Below, in pieces: positions 1 to 9,904 of a DNA stretch of 64,000 nt. Position numbers and translations under genes: made by a program. Position 1 is the stretch's first letter. Each line of letters begins with the position of its first letter. Source of the stretch: Comamonadaceae bacterium (GTDB lineage Bacteria > Pseudomonadota > Gammaproteobacteria > Burkholderiales > Burkholderiaceae_C); assembly GCA_947372865.1 (NCBI GenBank), contig CANBVJ010000002.1:1-64000 (forward strand), in the 5' to 3' direction. A model generated the notes under the pieces. That model was not told the DNA's origin and made no database searches. It saw nothing but the letters and a program-made list of their open reading frames with translations.

Positions 1-116
1 CAAATGGCCATGCGAGCGGCTTGCTTTTCGCCGCGCGCGGTGAGCGAACGCTCCATGTCGTTGCATCCTTCTTGCCACTCTTGCGCTTCGGCGTGCCGCC
101 ACAAAATCAAGTCCAT
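1..116 (-). CDS. sixA: Phosphohistidine phosphatase SixA (partial, N-terminal part; runs off window start)
   Basis: Reverse strand from CAT at 114-116 reads MDLILWRHAEAQEWQEGCNDMERSLTARGEKQAARMAI; the LxRHA(E/D)A histidine-phosphatase motif is present. Not in the ORF track because it is truncated. Confidence 0.8.
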   Translation of the reverse strand, partial: MDLILWRHAEAQEWQEGCNDMERSLTARGEKQAARMAI

Positions 117-121
117 GCTTG

Positions 122-2266
122 CTAGCCCGCGGTGGTACTGCGTGGGGAAGTGGCTACACCGTGCAATGCCATCAAAGCCTCTTGGGCGCCGTGCACTTCG
201 GCGCTGCCATCGGCATTGACGCGCTGGTAATGGCCGTTGGCTTGCAGGCTCCAGGCGTCTTTGGTGTCGCACAAATAGGCGGTCAGGCATTCGTCCACTA
301 TGCGTTGTCGAATGCGCGCATCGGTCACTGGCCAGGCAATTTCTACCCGGCGCAGCATGTTGCGGTTCATCCAGTCGGCACTGGACAAATACAGCTCGTC
401 CTCTTGGCCAATGCGAAAGTAAAACACCCGTGAATGCTCCAGCATGCGGCCAATCACCGAGCGCACGCGGATGTTGTCGGTCCAGCCCGGCACTTGCGCG
501 GGCAGCATACAAGCGCCGCGCACGATCAGGTCGATCTGCACACCTTGCTGCCCTGCTTTGATGAGGGCGTGCATCAAAGCCTCGTCGGTAAGCGCATTCA
601 TTTTGACGACGATGCGGGTGTCTTTTTGCAGCGCTGCCGCCTGAGCGACTTGCTCAATTTTTTCGATCAAACGGCGGTGCAAATAAAAGGGCGCCACCCA
701 CAGGCGCTGCATGCGCGGCAGCTTGATTTGGCTGGCCACATTCAAAAACACATTGTCGATGTCAGCGGTGAGTGCCGGGTCGGCCGTGAGGTAGCTAAAG
801 TCGGTATAGAGTTTGGCGGTGCGCGGGTTGTAGTTGCCGGTAGACAAGTGGGCATAGCGTTTGAGTGAGCGGCCTTCGCGCCGCGTGACCAGTAGCATTT
901 TGGCGTGCGTTTTCAAGCCAACAATGCCGTAGACCACCTGCGCGCCAATCGACTCCAACATCTCGGCCCAGTTGATATTGGCCTCTTCGTCAAAGCGGGC
1001 CTTGAGCTCCACCACGACCGTCACCTCTTTGCCCTTGCGCACTGCTTCGCGCAGCAAGTCCATCATCGTGGAGTCGGTGCCGGCGCGGTAAATTGTCTGT
1101 TTGATGGCCAGCACGTCAGGGTCGTTGACGGCGGCTCGCAAAAAAGCCAGCACGCCATCAAAGCTTTCATACGGCTGGTGGAAAACGACGTCGCTATGTT
1201 TAAGCTGCTCAAAGACATTGACTGCCAGGTCCATCTGCCGGGGAAAGCAGGGTTTGTAAGGTGCAAAGCACAAGTCCGGGCGGTCCAGCAGGTCAATCAT
1301 CTGCGTCAGGCGCACCAGGTTGACCGGACCGGAAACGCGAAACAAGGATAGCTCGGGCAAATCAAACTGCTTGAGCAAAAAGTGCGAAAGGTGTTCCGAG
1401 CAACCCGACGACACTTCCAGGCGTACCGCCTCGCCGTAGTGGCGGTGCACCAGGCCCTGGCGCAACGCGGTGCGCAGGTTTTGCACATCGTCCTCGTCCA
1501 CCGCCAGGTCCGAGTGGCGTGTGACGCGGAACTGCGAAAACTGCCCGACCGTGCGACCCAAAAAAAGTTCGTTCAAGTGCGCGCGTATCACGCTGGTCAG
1601 GGCCACGAACACCGCTTTGCCACCCGCGAGTTTGTCAGGCAAGCGGATGATGCGCGGCAACACGCGCGGCACCTTAACGATGGCGATTTCATTGCTGCGG
1701 CCAAAAGCGTCGTGGCCGCCCAGGCGCACGATAAAGTTCAGCGCCTTGTTAGCCACCTGCGGAAACGGATGCGCCGGATCCAGCCCGACCGGGATAAGGA
1801 GCGGGCGCACTTCGCGCAGGAAATACTGCTTGACCCACAGGCGCTGCGCCGCATTGCGGTCACCGTGCGAGATGATCCTGACGCCGTTTTGCTCCAGCGC
1901 AGGCAACAAGGACTCGTTGTACAGCGCATATTGGCGATGCACCAGTTGGTGCAAGGCCACTGACAGGCGCTGGAAGGATTCAACCGTATAGGTACCGTCC
2001 CGGTCGTCGGCGCGCTTGGCCGTGAGGTGGGGCTCGGCGCGCACTTCAAAGAACTCATCCAGATTCGACGAGACGATGCACAAGTAGCGCAAGCGCTCGA
2101 GCACCGGAACGTCAGGGCGCGCTGCCCAACTGAACACCCGCTCGTTAAACGCCACCAGGCTGTGGTCGCGGTCCAGCAGATGGCTGCGCCCGGCGTCGTG
2201 AAAGGCCTTGGACGTCGTCCAATGCGACACGCTGTCTGAAGAACCATGAACCGTCATGAAACCCAC
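122..2266 (-). CDS. ppk1: Polyphosphate kinase 1
   Basis: 714 aa with PPK1 hallmarks (RYLCIVSSNLDEFFEVR, GLKTHAKMLLVTRREG, YAHLSTGNYNPRTAKLYTD). Confidence 0.95.
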   Translation of the reverse strand: MGFMTVHGSSDSVSHWTTSKAFHDAGRSHLLDRDHSLVAFNERVFSWAARPDVPVLERLRYLCIVSSNLDEFFEVRAEPHLTAKRADDRDGTYTVESFQRLSVALHQLVHRQYALYNESLLPALEQNGVRIISHGDRNAAQRLWVKQYFLREVRPLLIPVGLDPAHPFPQVANKALNFIVRLGGHDAFGRSNEIAIVKVPRVLPRIIRLPDKLAGGKAVFVALTSVIRAHLNELFLGRTVGQFSQFRVTRHSDLAVDEDDVQNLRTALRQGLVHRHYGEAVRLEVSSGCSEHLSHFLLKQFDLPELSLFRVSGPVNLVRLTQMIDLLDRPDLCFAPYKPCFPRQMDLAVNVFEQLKHSDVVFHQPYESFDGVLAFLRAAVNDPDVLAIKQTIYRAGTDSTMMDLLREAVRKGKEVTVVVELKARFDEEANINWAEMLESIGAQVVYGIVGLKTHAKMLLVTRREGRSLKRYAHLSTGNYNPRTAKLYTDFSYLTADPALTADIDNVFLNVASQIKLPRMQRLWVAPFYLHRRLIEKIEQVAQAAALQKDTRIVVKMNALTDEALMHALIKAGQQGVQIDLIVRGACMLPAQVPGWTDNIRVRSVIGRMLEHSRVFYFRIGQEDELYLSSADWMNRNMLRRVEIAWPVTDARIRQRIVDECLTAYLCDTKDAWSLQANGHYQRVNADGSAEVHGAQEALMALHGVATSPRSTTAG

Positions 2267-2444
2267 TTTCGAACACTATTGCAAGCCGTCCACTGTAAGC
2301 CGCCAAGCCTTGGCACGACCACACAAGCATCAAAGAACATTGAAATAAAAACTAAAACTTTTGCTTAACTGCGCAGCTCCTCTGCAGGCGGCCAGGCCAA
2401 CGCCAGAACGCGTGTCGCCGCAGACCCATCCTTGGCGCACGCAG

Positions 2445-3281
2445 TCAGGTACCGAGAAAATGCTTTCGGTAGCGTGCAGGCATGTCAGCCAGACGCATCA
2501 TCATAGGCAGGTCGGCTGAGTTGAAATCGGGATCCCAGGCCGGAGCGCCGAGAACTTTGGCACCCAGGCGCAAATAGCCCTTGATCAAGGCCGGCGGCTC
2601 CACAGCGAGATTCAGGTCCAGGCGATCTAAAGGCAAGGGCAAGCGCGGGCGCACCTGGTGTTCAATCGGGGCCAAATGTGTGGCCTGCAACTGGTGCCAG
2701 ATGCTGGCGGCGGCGTCACCGCACACCATGCCCTTGTGCAACATAGGAATGCTGGCGCAGCCGATCATGGTATCGAGTTGGTTGCGTGCCATGAACTCGG
2801 CCAAGGCGCTCCACAAGGCCAGGATCACGCCGCCATGGCGGTGGTCGGGATGCACACAACTGCGGCCCAGCTCAACCATGCGTTCACGCAGGCTGCGCAG
2901 CCGGGTCAGGTCAAACTCGGTGTCGCTGTAGGTGCTGCCCACGCGTTTTGCCTGCACCGGCGTGAGCACGCGGTAGGTGCCTATCACCTGCGCGGTGGCG
3001 CTGTCGCGCACCAGCAGGTGCTCGCAGTAGTTATCAAACAAGTCAATGTCGTGGCCGGGCAGCGGCGAGTTCAGACGCGCGCCCATTTCTCCGGCGAACA
3101 CCTCGTAGCGCAGTCGCTGCGCGGCGCGCACTTCGTCTTGGTGGCGCGCCCAGGACACGGTAATGCCACCTGGCGCTGGCCGTGCTGGCCGAGCCGTAAC
3201 ACCTGCAAGCGTAATCGGCATGTGCGACGCGATCCGCTCTTGTGCGACTCCAAAACTGCGCGATTGGCCCGAATATTCCAT
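2445..3281 (-). CDS. GNAT-family N-acyltransferase, OlsB-like (ornithine-acyl-ACP acyltransferase / 'hemolysin-like' family); start may be internal at MPITLAGV
   Basis: RYEVFAGEMGA, DLFDNYCEHLLVRD, VIGTYRVLTP, MVELGRSCVHPDHR, and IGCASIPM blocks typical of the OlsB/Acetyltransf_5 family. Confidence 0.75.
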   Translation of the reverse strand: MEYSGQSRSFGVAQERIASHMPITLAGVTARPARPAPGGITVSWARHQDEVRAAQRLRYEVFAGEMGARLNSPLPGHDIDLFDNYCEHLLVRDSATAQVIGTYRVLTPVQAKRVGSTYSDTEFDLTRLRSLRERMVELGRSCVHPDHRHGGVILALWSALAEFMARNQLDTMIGCASIPMLHKGMVCGDAAASIWHQLQATHLAPIEHQVRPRLPLPLDRLDLNLAVEPPALIKGYLRLGAKVLGAPAWDPDFNSADLPMMMRLADMPARYRKHFLGT

Positions 3282-3487
3282 ACATCACTCCATCCATGCA
3301 GCAGCGCTGCGATAGTCTGGAAGTGTGCAAAATCACCATGACAAAAATAAGTCTGAATGGTGAAAAATTTTTTAAATTCCGCTGCACTGCGCTTGATTCG
3401 CGCGTCACGGTGCTGACGGCTACTCTGACTATCATGCAGCTCGGCGCGTTCCTAAATTTCCTGCCTGCGCCATGAGCACACCCGTCC

Positions 3488-4366
3488 TTGATTGAAATGC
3501 CCCTGACCATTCCCGCCGCGCAAGTCCGTGCATTTGCGGCCGCACTCGCAGCCCCAGAACGTCTCGCCCTGGAAACGCTTTGGGGGAACGCGCGGCAAAA
3601 ACCGCCCGTGGACTGCGTCACGCTGCGCTGCGGCGCGCAAATACTCGGGCAGCTGTCACCCGACCACGCCCGTGCACTTGCGGCGGTGCTGCCTCACTGC
3701 GTTTTTCAAGAGGGCGCGCTACTGTGGGACGCCGCACATGAAAGCCCCGTGCGCCGCAGCGCACAACTACAGGCCGCGCTGCAGCGTTTGCGCGACCAAG
3801 GCCACGTCCAAGGCTGGCGAGACGAAGCGTTTTGCTTTTGGCCAGGGGCCGACGCCAGCCCGGATGCGCAGCAAGCCGCCTTCCTGCAGATGGAGCGCGC
3901 AGGTTTTCGGTTTTTGGGGATGATGAACCACGCGGTGCACATCAACGGCTTCACATCCGACGGACGCATGTGGTGCGGCCAACGCAGTGCCAGCAAGGCC
4001 ACCGATCCGGGAATGTGGGACAACGTCACGGCCGGAGGCTTGGCTGCGAACGAGACCTTGGCCAGTTGCGCCCAGCGCGAGCTGTGGGAAGAAGCGGGTT
4101 ACCACTTACAGGGGCCAGAACAACTGGTCCCGGTCGGTCGGGTGCGCATCTCCCGCGCCACGCCCACCGGCTGGCATGACGAAATGCTGCATGTTTTTAA
4201 CCTGGCATTGCCCGCCGACTTTGTGCCCTGCAACCAGGACGGGGAGGTACAGTCCTTCGCCTGCCTGTCGGCGCCCGAAGTGATGGCGCGACTCTCCGCA
4301 GGGCAATTTACGGCAGACGCCGCCTTGGCCTTTGCACAAGGCGTCTTTCCCGCAAATCCTCCATGA
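3488..4366 (+). CDS. NUDIX hydrolase with N-terminal DUF4743-type domain
   Basis: Nudix box GGLAANETLASCAQRELWEEAGY (Gx5Ex7REUxEExGU). Confidence 0.9.
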   Translation: MIEMPLTIPAAQVRAFAAALAAPERLALETLWGNARQKPPVDCVTLRCGAQILGQLSPDHARALAAVLPHCVFQEGALLWDAAHESPVRRSAQLQAALQRLRDQGHVQGWRDEAFCFWPGADASPDAQQAAFLQMERAGFRFLGMMNHAVHINGFTSDGRMWCGQRSASKATDPGMWDNVTAGGLAANETLASCAQRELWEEAGYHLQGPEQLVPVGRVRISRATPTGWHDEMLHVFNLALPADFVPCNQDGEVQSFACLSAPEVMARLSAGQFTADAALAFAQGVFPANPP

Positions 4367-5388
4367 ACGCATCCAAACAAACCATTCCCGGCGACACCTA
4401 TGGCGCCGACCAGCACGGCTTGATCTGCGGCTTTGTATTCGGGCCCGATGGCGTTGGGCACACCCTGGGTACTGAGCAGGCCTTGCAGTGGCTGGCGCTG
4501 CCTGCGCAGCAGAGCGGCTTTGTCTGGCTGCATTTCAACCTGGCCCAGGTCAATGCCGAAAAGTGGCTGCGCCAGCACCTGGCCTTATCTGACGTTTTTT
4601 ATGAAACCCTGCGCGAGGCCTCGCGCTCGACCCGGGTGGAGCTCGATGACGGCACGCTGGTGGCCGTGGTCAACGATGTCCATTACGACTTTTCCTTCGA
4701 GCCCTCCGATATTTCCACGTTGTGGCTGTCGGTGAGCGAAAAGCTGATCGTCACCGCCCGCATGCAGCCGCTGCGCTCGGTGGACCGCCTGCGCGACGCC
4801 GTGCGCCGGGGCGCGCCCATCGCCTCATCGGTGGCGCTGCTGGTGCATCTGATGCACGACCAAGGCGACGTGCTGGCCAATATCGTGCGTGAAATCACCA
4901 CCCGCATCGACACCATTGAGGACAAGCTGCTGGCCGGCCGGCTGGAAACCAAACGCGCCGACCTGGGCGTGTCGCGCCGCCTGCTGGTACGGTTGCAGCG
5001 CCTGCTCGCGCCCGAGCCCGCCGCCCTGTTTCGCCTGCTCAAAAAACCCCCAGCATGGATCAGCGAGGCGGATATCGAAGACCTGCACCAATCGTCTGAA
5101 GAGTTCAACGTGGCGCTCAGCGACATGGCGGCCCTGCAAGAACGCATCAAGCTGCTGCAAGAAGAAATTGCCGGGCGTGTGGCCGAGGCCAATAACCGCA
5201 GCCTGTTTGTGCTGACGGTGGTTACTGTGATGGCGCTGCCCATCAACATCATCGCCGGCCTTTTGGGTATGAACGTGGGCGGCATTCCGCTGGCCGATCA
5301 CCCGGCGGGCTTTTGGATCGTGGTGGCGGTGATCGTCAGCTTTACCGCCGTGGCGGCCTGGATCGTATTCCGCAAGGACCGGGACTAG
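4363..5388 (+). CDS. CorA/ZntB-family metal-ion transporter
   Basis: C-terminal GMNVGGIP motif followed by a second TM helix; two C-terminal TM segments; 4-nt ATGA overlap with the NUDIX gene. Confidence 0.9.
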   Translation: MNASKQTIPGDTYGADQHGLICGFVFGPDGVGHTLGTEQALQWLALPAQQSGFVWLHFNLAQVNAEKWLRQHLALSDVFYETLREASRSTRVELDDGTLVAVVNDVHYDFSFEPSDISTLWLSVSEKLIVTARMQPLRSVDRLRDAVRRGAPIASSVALLVHLMHDQGDVLANIVREITTRIDTIEDKLLAGRLETKRADLGVSRRLLVRLQRLLAPEPAALFRLLKKPPAWISEADIEDLHQSSEEFNVALSDMAALQERIKLLQEEIAGRVAEANNRSLFVLTVVTVMALPINIIAGLLGMNVGGIPLADHPAGFWIVVAVIVSFTAVAAWIVFRKDRD

Positions 5389-5395
5389 CGCGGGC

Positions 5396-5432
5396 AAAAA
5401 AAAGGCCGCTGGCACCCATGGGCGCCAGCGGC
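5396..5432 (-). terminator. Rho-independent terminator of the metallophosphoesterase-like gene
   Basis: 9-bp perfect stem GCCGCTGGC/GCCAGCGGC followed on the minus strand by C then T8. Confidence 0.85.
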
Positions 5433-5449
5433 TCGGTGCCAGTGCCGGC

Positions 5450-6460
5450 TTAGGGCTGGCGAACGATCACCGGCTGGATAGTAAACACCTGGTCTGAGGC
5501 AGCATCCACCGTCACGCGCACCCAATGCAAGCTGGGGCTGCCAAAGGTTTGCAGGCGGGTGAAGTTGGGCAGCAGCTTGGTAGGGCTGTACAAGGGCTTG
5601 TCCATCTTGAAGAAGTGCGTGTCACCGTGCACAAACAAGACCTGGCCTTTGAACTGCTCGGTTTGCGCCGTCAGCTTGGACATGAAATTGCGAAACCCGC
5701 TGAAGGCCGGGTCCAGGCTTTCGTTCACTTCTTCGGTCTCGGGCCAGTCAAAGCCGGGGTCGCCTTGGGTGACCACCACAATGCCAGCGGCTTTTTGGGC
5801 CTTGGCGGCTTCGAATGAGGCCACCATCCAGCCCACGTTGGCCGTATCGCGTTCCAGGTATTCCGCATTGGCCGCGTCGCACTGGGCGTTGTCGCGGGCG
5901 CTCTTGCTTTTGCATTCCTTTTCGGTCATCACCACGTTGTTGTTGCTGCCGGGCTGGTTGATGCCGACAAACACCACGCCACCATGGCTAAAGCGCGTGT
6001 TTTCCACAAACTTCTCGCCCAGCTTGCCCTGGTGCTCCAAGGGCAATGTGGTCTGGCCCAGGCTGTTGGCGGTGGGAAACATCACCTTGCGGATGTGCGC
6101 CAGTCGCTCCAGCGTATCAAAGCCACCGTTATTGCTGCGGTGGCAATCGGTCCACTCGTTGTCGCCGGGCACATAAACCACGGGCTTGACCAGCGTGTTG
6201 AACATTTTGAGCGCGTCGGTATAAACCTCATCGGTGCATTTGGAGCTACCGTCCTTGATGTCACCGTCGTACAGCGAAAACAAGATGTCCGACTGGTTGA
6301 TGCTTTGCAACACAGCGGGCAACTTGGGGTCGTCGCCCGCTTTTTTGTAGGGCATATCACCCCACAGGCCAAAACTAAAGGGCTTGGCCGTTTGCGCAGC
6401 ACAGGGGCCCGCTAGCAGAGCCAAGGACACCAAAGACAAAGCGGCAATCCGAACGAACAT
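5450..6460 (-). CDS. Secreted metallophosphoesterase-like protein
   Basis: N-terminal signal peptide (MFVRIAALSLVSLALLAGPCAAQ) and calcineurin-like motifs GDMPY, DGDIKDG, VPGDNEWTD, VHGDTHFF. The ORF opens at 6472. Confidence 0.7.
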   Translation of the reverse strand: MFVRIAALSLVSLALLAGPCAAQTAKPFSFGLWGDMPYKKAGDDPKLPAVLQSINQSDILFSLYDGDIKDGSSKCTDEVYTDALKMFNTLVKPVVYVPGDNEWTDCHRSNNGGFDTLERLAHIRKVMFPTANSLGQTTLPLEHQGKLGEKFVENTRFSHGGVVFVGINQPGSNNNVVMTEKECKSKSARDNAQCDAANAEYLERDTANVGWMVASFEAAKAQKAAGIVVVTQGDPGFDWPETEEVNESLDPAFSGFRNFMSKLTAQTEQFKGQVLFVHGDTHFFKMDKPLYSPTKLLPNFTRLQTFGSPSLHWVRVTVDAASDQVFTIQPVIVRQP

Positions 6461-6571
6461 AAATAGCTCCAAGAGTGAAAAGACCGCTCAACGCTAAACC
6501 CCCTTTGTGACCGCGTGATGACCCAGACGTTGGTGCAACACAAACCGTTCCATTGCCGCAACAGCGTAAAA

Positions 6572-6600
6572 GCTTCACGAAAAATTCACGGGATCGTCAC
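6572..6600 (+). promoter_or_regulatory. Three 11-bp-spaced TCAC repeats (Pho-box-like / response-regulator-like site) upstream of the porin
   Basis: GCTTCAC-GAAA-AATTCAC-GGGA-TCGTCAC: TCAC at 6575, 6586 and 6597 with exact 11-bp periodicity. Confidence 0.4.
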
Positions 6601-6691
6601 CCAAAAATTCAACACTAGGCGCTGTCGATTCAAAACTTTTATGTTTTTTTGAATTTTGGCAATACGTTTTAACCCTTAGAAAGTCTGATCC

Positions 6692-7888
6692 ATGAAATTT
6701 ATCGCACGCAAATCCCTGTTGGCCGTCGCCGCAGGCATGACCTTGGCTTCTACCGCCTTCGCGCAAACCGCTCCTTCGGTGACCTTGTACGGTCGCATGG
6801 ACCTGGCCGTTGAGAGCGCAAACGACGGCGCATTGACCCGCACCATGCTGCAAAACTATGCATCGCGCTTTGGCATCAAGGGCGACCGCAGCTTCGGCGG
6901 CGACCTAACCGGCATTTTCCAAGTGGAAACAGCGTTTTCTCCTGAAGATGGCAAGAACCAAAACGTTTCTACCGCTACGACTGGCACCAACGCCGGCATC
7001 ACCGGCGGCTCAGCTCCCTCCGGCGGCGGCAGCATCACTGGAACTCCTTCGACCCAGTCAGTGGTCACCAAAGTCGGCACCACCACCGGTTACCTTGCCA
7101 GTCGCAATACATTTGTTGGTTTGAAGAGTCTTTCCAAGGGAACCATTCTTTTTGGAAACTATGACACACCATTGAAGTCATTGGATGGCGCAGGCCTTGC
7201 ATCCACCTTGTGGGCTGAAGGCGACGCCATGGAAGTAATCATCCATGGCAAGGGTACTAAAACGGCCGGCTCCAACTTTGACAATGTACACACCCGTCAA
7301 AACAACAATCTGGTCTACATCAGCCCCAAATTTGCGGATATCGTGGTGAAGGCCTCTTACTCGCCTGACGAAGCGCAAACCACCACTACCAACCAGCCTC
7401 TTTACAGCCTGTCTGCCGAATGGGATAACGGCACTTACAACTTCGGCCTTGCAACCCAAAAGAAAGATGTGTCTGACCAAGCGTTTGGCATGAGTGCAAC
7501 TAAAGTCACCATGGGCGCCAAAATGGGTGATTTCACCGCAGGCTTGGCATTCAGCACTCTAGACAACAACGCTGCAGCGTCTGCCAACGCACGCAAGACC
7601 AACAACTCCTTGGTGGTTTTGGGTTACACCATGGGCGCTACCGTGTTCAAGTTCAACTACGGCATGTCCGGCGAGTCGGCGGCCAATGCCAAAGACGATC
7701 TGACCATGACTTCGGTTGAAGTGGGCTACGCACTGGACAAGCAGACCACGCTGTACACCAATTACGCGCAGATCATGAACAACAGCAACGCCAAGGGTAC
7801 GTTTACTGCTGCTGATAACTTCCCAGCAGTTGGTGTGGCCGGCAACGACCCCACCGCCCTGTCTTTCGGTATTCGCTACAACTTCTGA
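6692..7888 (+). CDS. Gram-negative trimeric porin (Omp32-type)
   Basis: Signal peptide MKFIARKSLLAVAAGMTLASTAFAQ, SVTLYGRMDLAVE start, C-terminal ALSFGIRYNF. Confidence 0.95.
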   Translation: MKFIARKSLLAVAAGMTLASTAFAQTAPSVTLYGRMDLAVESANDGALTRTMLQNYASRFGIKGDRSFGGDLTGIFQVETAFSPEDGKNQNVSTATTGTNAGITGGSAPSGGGSITGTPSTQSVVTKVGTTTGYLASRNTFVGLKSLSKGTILFGNYDTPLKSLDGAGLASTLWAEGDAMEVIIHGKGTKTAGSNFDNVHTRQNNNLVYISPKFADIVVKASYSPDEAQTTTTNQPLYSLSAEWDNGTYNFGLATQKKDVSDQAFGMSATKVTMGAKMGDFTAGLAFSTLDNNAAASANARKTNNSLVVLGYTMGATVFKFNYGMSGESAANAKDDLTMTSVEVGYALDKQTTLYTNYAQIMNNSNAKGTFTAADNFPAVGVAGNDPTALSFGIRYNF

Positions 7889-7913
7889 TAGCGGCCGACT
7901 AGGTCGGGACAAA

Positions 7914-7949
7914 GCGGCCTCTGTTACCAGAGGCCGCCCAGGTTTTTTT
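7914..7949 (+). terminator. Terminator 1 of the porin gene (10-bp perfect stem, TTAC loop, T7 five nt downstream)
   Basis: GCGGCCTCTG-TTAC-CAGAGGCCGC-CCAGG-TTTTTTT. Confidence 0.8.
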
Positions 7950-7966
7950 CATTTTCCAGAGTTTTA

Positions 7967-7996
7967 CGGCCGCCTTCACAGGCGGCCGTTTTTTTT
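7967..7996 (+). terminator. Terminator 2 of the porin gene
   Basis: CGGCCGCC-TTCACA-GGCGGCCG followed by T8. Confidence 0.9.
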
Positions 7997-8058
7997 GGTT
8001 TGGCAACTCCAAAACCATGCAAACCAAGGTTCGCCCGCGCAAGCACGCTAAACGGCGA

Positions 8059-8562
8059 TCAGTCCAGCCACTTCTGCAAAAACTGCGCGCTACCCGCCGC
8101 CGGGTCGAGCTGGTATTGGGCAAAGCCCAGGCGCGTATACAGGCGCAGCGCTCCCAGATTCCCAGACAAGACCTCCAAGGTCAGCTTGCAAGCACCGCGC
8201 TCCTGCGCAATGGCTTGCACCATAGTAAACATGCGCTCGGCCACGCGCTGACCCCGGTAGGCCGGCAATACCACCACGTCGTGCACATTGACCAGTGGCT
8301 TGCAGGCAAAGGTGGAGAAACCCTCAATGCAGTTGATCAGCCCCAGCGGCTGCGTCTCGTCCTCGCCCGCAAAGGCCAGCACGCTAAACGCTTGCGAGCG
8401 TGCGGCCAAACAGGCGACCAGGTTTTGTTTGGCAAAGTCGCTCAGCGGCTCAGCCCCACCCATCGGGTCTTGCGCATAGGCGTCCAGCAATTCGACCAAC
8501 ACCTGGGCGTGGCGCGGATTGGCGTAGTCGGCGCGGCAGACATGCAGCATTTGGCGACTCAT
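8059..8562 (-). CDS. GNAT-family acetyltransferase
   Basis: [18 protein letters not shown] (acetyl-CoA binding R/QxxGxG/A-like) and [25 protein letters not shown] overlap with glmM. Confidence 0.85.
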   Translation of the reverse strand: MSRQMLHVCRADYANPRHAQVLVELLDAYAQDPMGGAEPLSDFAKQNLVACLAARSQAFSVLAFAGEDETQPLGLINCIEGFSTFACKPLVNVHDVVVLPAYRGQRVAERMFTMVQAIAQERGACKLTLEVLSGNLGALRLYTRLGFAQYQLDPAAGSAQFLQKWLD

Positions 8563-9887
8563 TGCAGCGTGTCCGCAATACGTTGCGCGCAACGAAGGGC
8601 TTGCGCCGGGTCACGCGCCTCCACCATCACGCGCACCAGGGGCTCGGTGCCGCTGGCCCGGATCAGCACGCGGCCGCTTTGCCCCAACTCTTGTTCCACC
8701 GCCAGCGTTTGCTCCTTCATCGCCGCATTGGTCTGCCAATCCATGCACGGGCGCAGACGCACATTGAGCAGGGTTTGCGGAAACAGCGTCACGCCTGCCA
8801 GCAAGTCGGCCATGCTTTTGCCCGCTCGCACGCAGGCCTGCAACACCTGCAGCGCAGAAATCAGGCCGTCACCGGTGGTGTGTTTGTCCAGCGCCAGCAG
8901 ATGGCCCGAGCCTTCGCCGCCCAAAATCCAGCCGCGCGCCTCCATGGCCTCCAGCACATAGCGGTCTCCCACCTTGGCGCGCACCAGATCCACGCCTCTG
9001 GCTTTAAGCGCCAGCTCAATGGCCATGTTCGTCATCAGGGTGCCCACTACGCCCGGCAGCGCCTCACCCCGGCCCAGGCGCTCGTCGGCCATCAGATAAA
9101 GCAGCTCGTCGCCGTTGTACAGGCGGCCTTGGGCGTCCACCATTTGTAGGCGGTCCGCGTCGCCGTCCAGCGCCACGCCAAAGTCGGCCTTGTGCTCTTT
9201 GACCGCAGCCACCAGCGCTTCGGGGTGGGTGGCGCCCACCAAGTGGTTGATATTCAGGCCGTCAGGCGCGCAGCCAATCGCGATGACGTCGGCGCCCAAC
9301 TCATGGAAGACCTTGGGCGCAATCTGGTAGGCCGCGCCATGGGCGGCGTCCACCACGATTTTCCGGCCCTTGAGCGTCAGGTCGTTGGCAAAAGTGCTTT
9401 TGCAAAACTCAATGTAGCGCCCAGCGGCGTCGTCCAAACGGCGCGCCTTACCCAAACCAGCGGACTGCGCCCATTGCGGCGCAAGCTTGAGCGCCGCCTC
9501 CACCTCCAGTTCCCAGGCTTCGGACAATTTGGTGCCCTGGGCACTGAAAAACTTGATGCCATTGTCCTCAAACGCGTTGTGGCTGGCGCTGATCACCACG
9601 CCCAAAGACGCACGCTGCGCCCGTGTTAAGTAGGCCACGCCCGGCGTGGGCAAGGGCCCGAGTAAGACCACGTCCACACCGGCCGAGTTGAAGCCGCTTT
9701 CCAGCGCGCTTTCGAGCATATAGCCCGAAATGCGCGTGTCCTTGCCGATCAGCACCACAGGGCGCGCCTCGGTTTTGCGCAGCACCTGCCCCACAGCGTG
9801 TGCCAGGCGCAGCACAAAATCGGGCGTAATAGGCGCCTGGCCTACGGTGCCGCGGATGCCGTCGGTTCCAAAATATTCGCGTTTCAT
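8559..9887 (-). CDS. glmM: Phosphoglucosamine mutase
   Basis: [53 protein letters not shown]. Confidence 0.97.
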   Translation of the reverse strand: MKREYFGTDGIRGTVGQAPITPDFVLRLAHAVGQVLRKTEARPVVLIGKDTRISGYMLESALESGFNSAGVDVVLLGPLPTPGVAYLTRAQRASLGVVISASHNAFEDNGIKFFSAQGTKLSEAWELEVEAALKLAPQWAQSAGLGKARRLDDAAGRYIEFCKSTFANDLTLKGRKIVVDAAHGAAYQIAPKVFHELGADVIAIGCAPDGLNINHLVGATHPEALVAAVKEHKADFGVALDGDADRLQMVDAQGRLYNGDELLYLMADERLGRGEALPGVVGTLMTNMAIELALKARGVDLVRAKVGDRYVLEAMEARGWILGGEGSGHLLALDKHTTGDGLISALQVLQACVRAGKSMADLLAGVTLFPQTLLNVRLRPCMDWQTNAAMKEQTLAVEQELGQSGRVLIRASGTEPLVRVMVEARDPAQALRCAQRIADTLQ

Positions 9888-9904
9888 AAGCCTGTCTTCC
9901 CTTG

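Noticed and set aside
3282-3487. Possible Pho box upstream of the OlsB-like gene
   Set aside because: Only a single TTGTCAT half-site is visible; no second half-site at 11-bp spacing.
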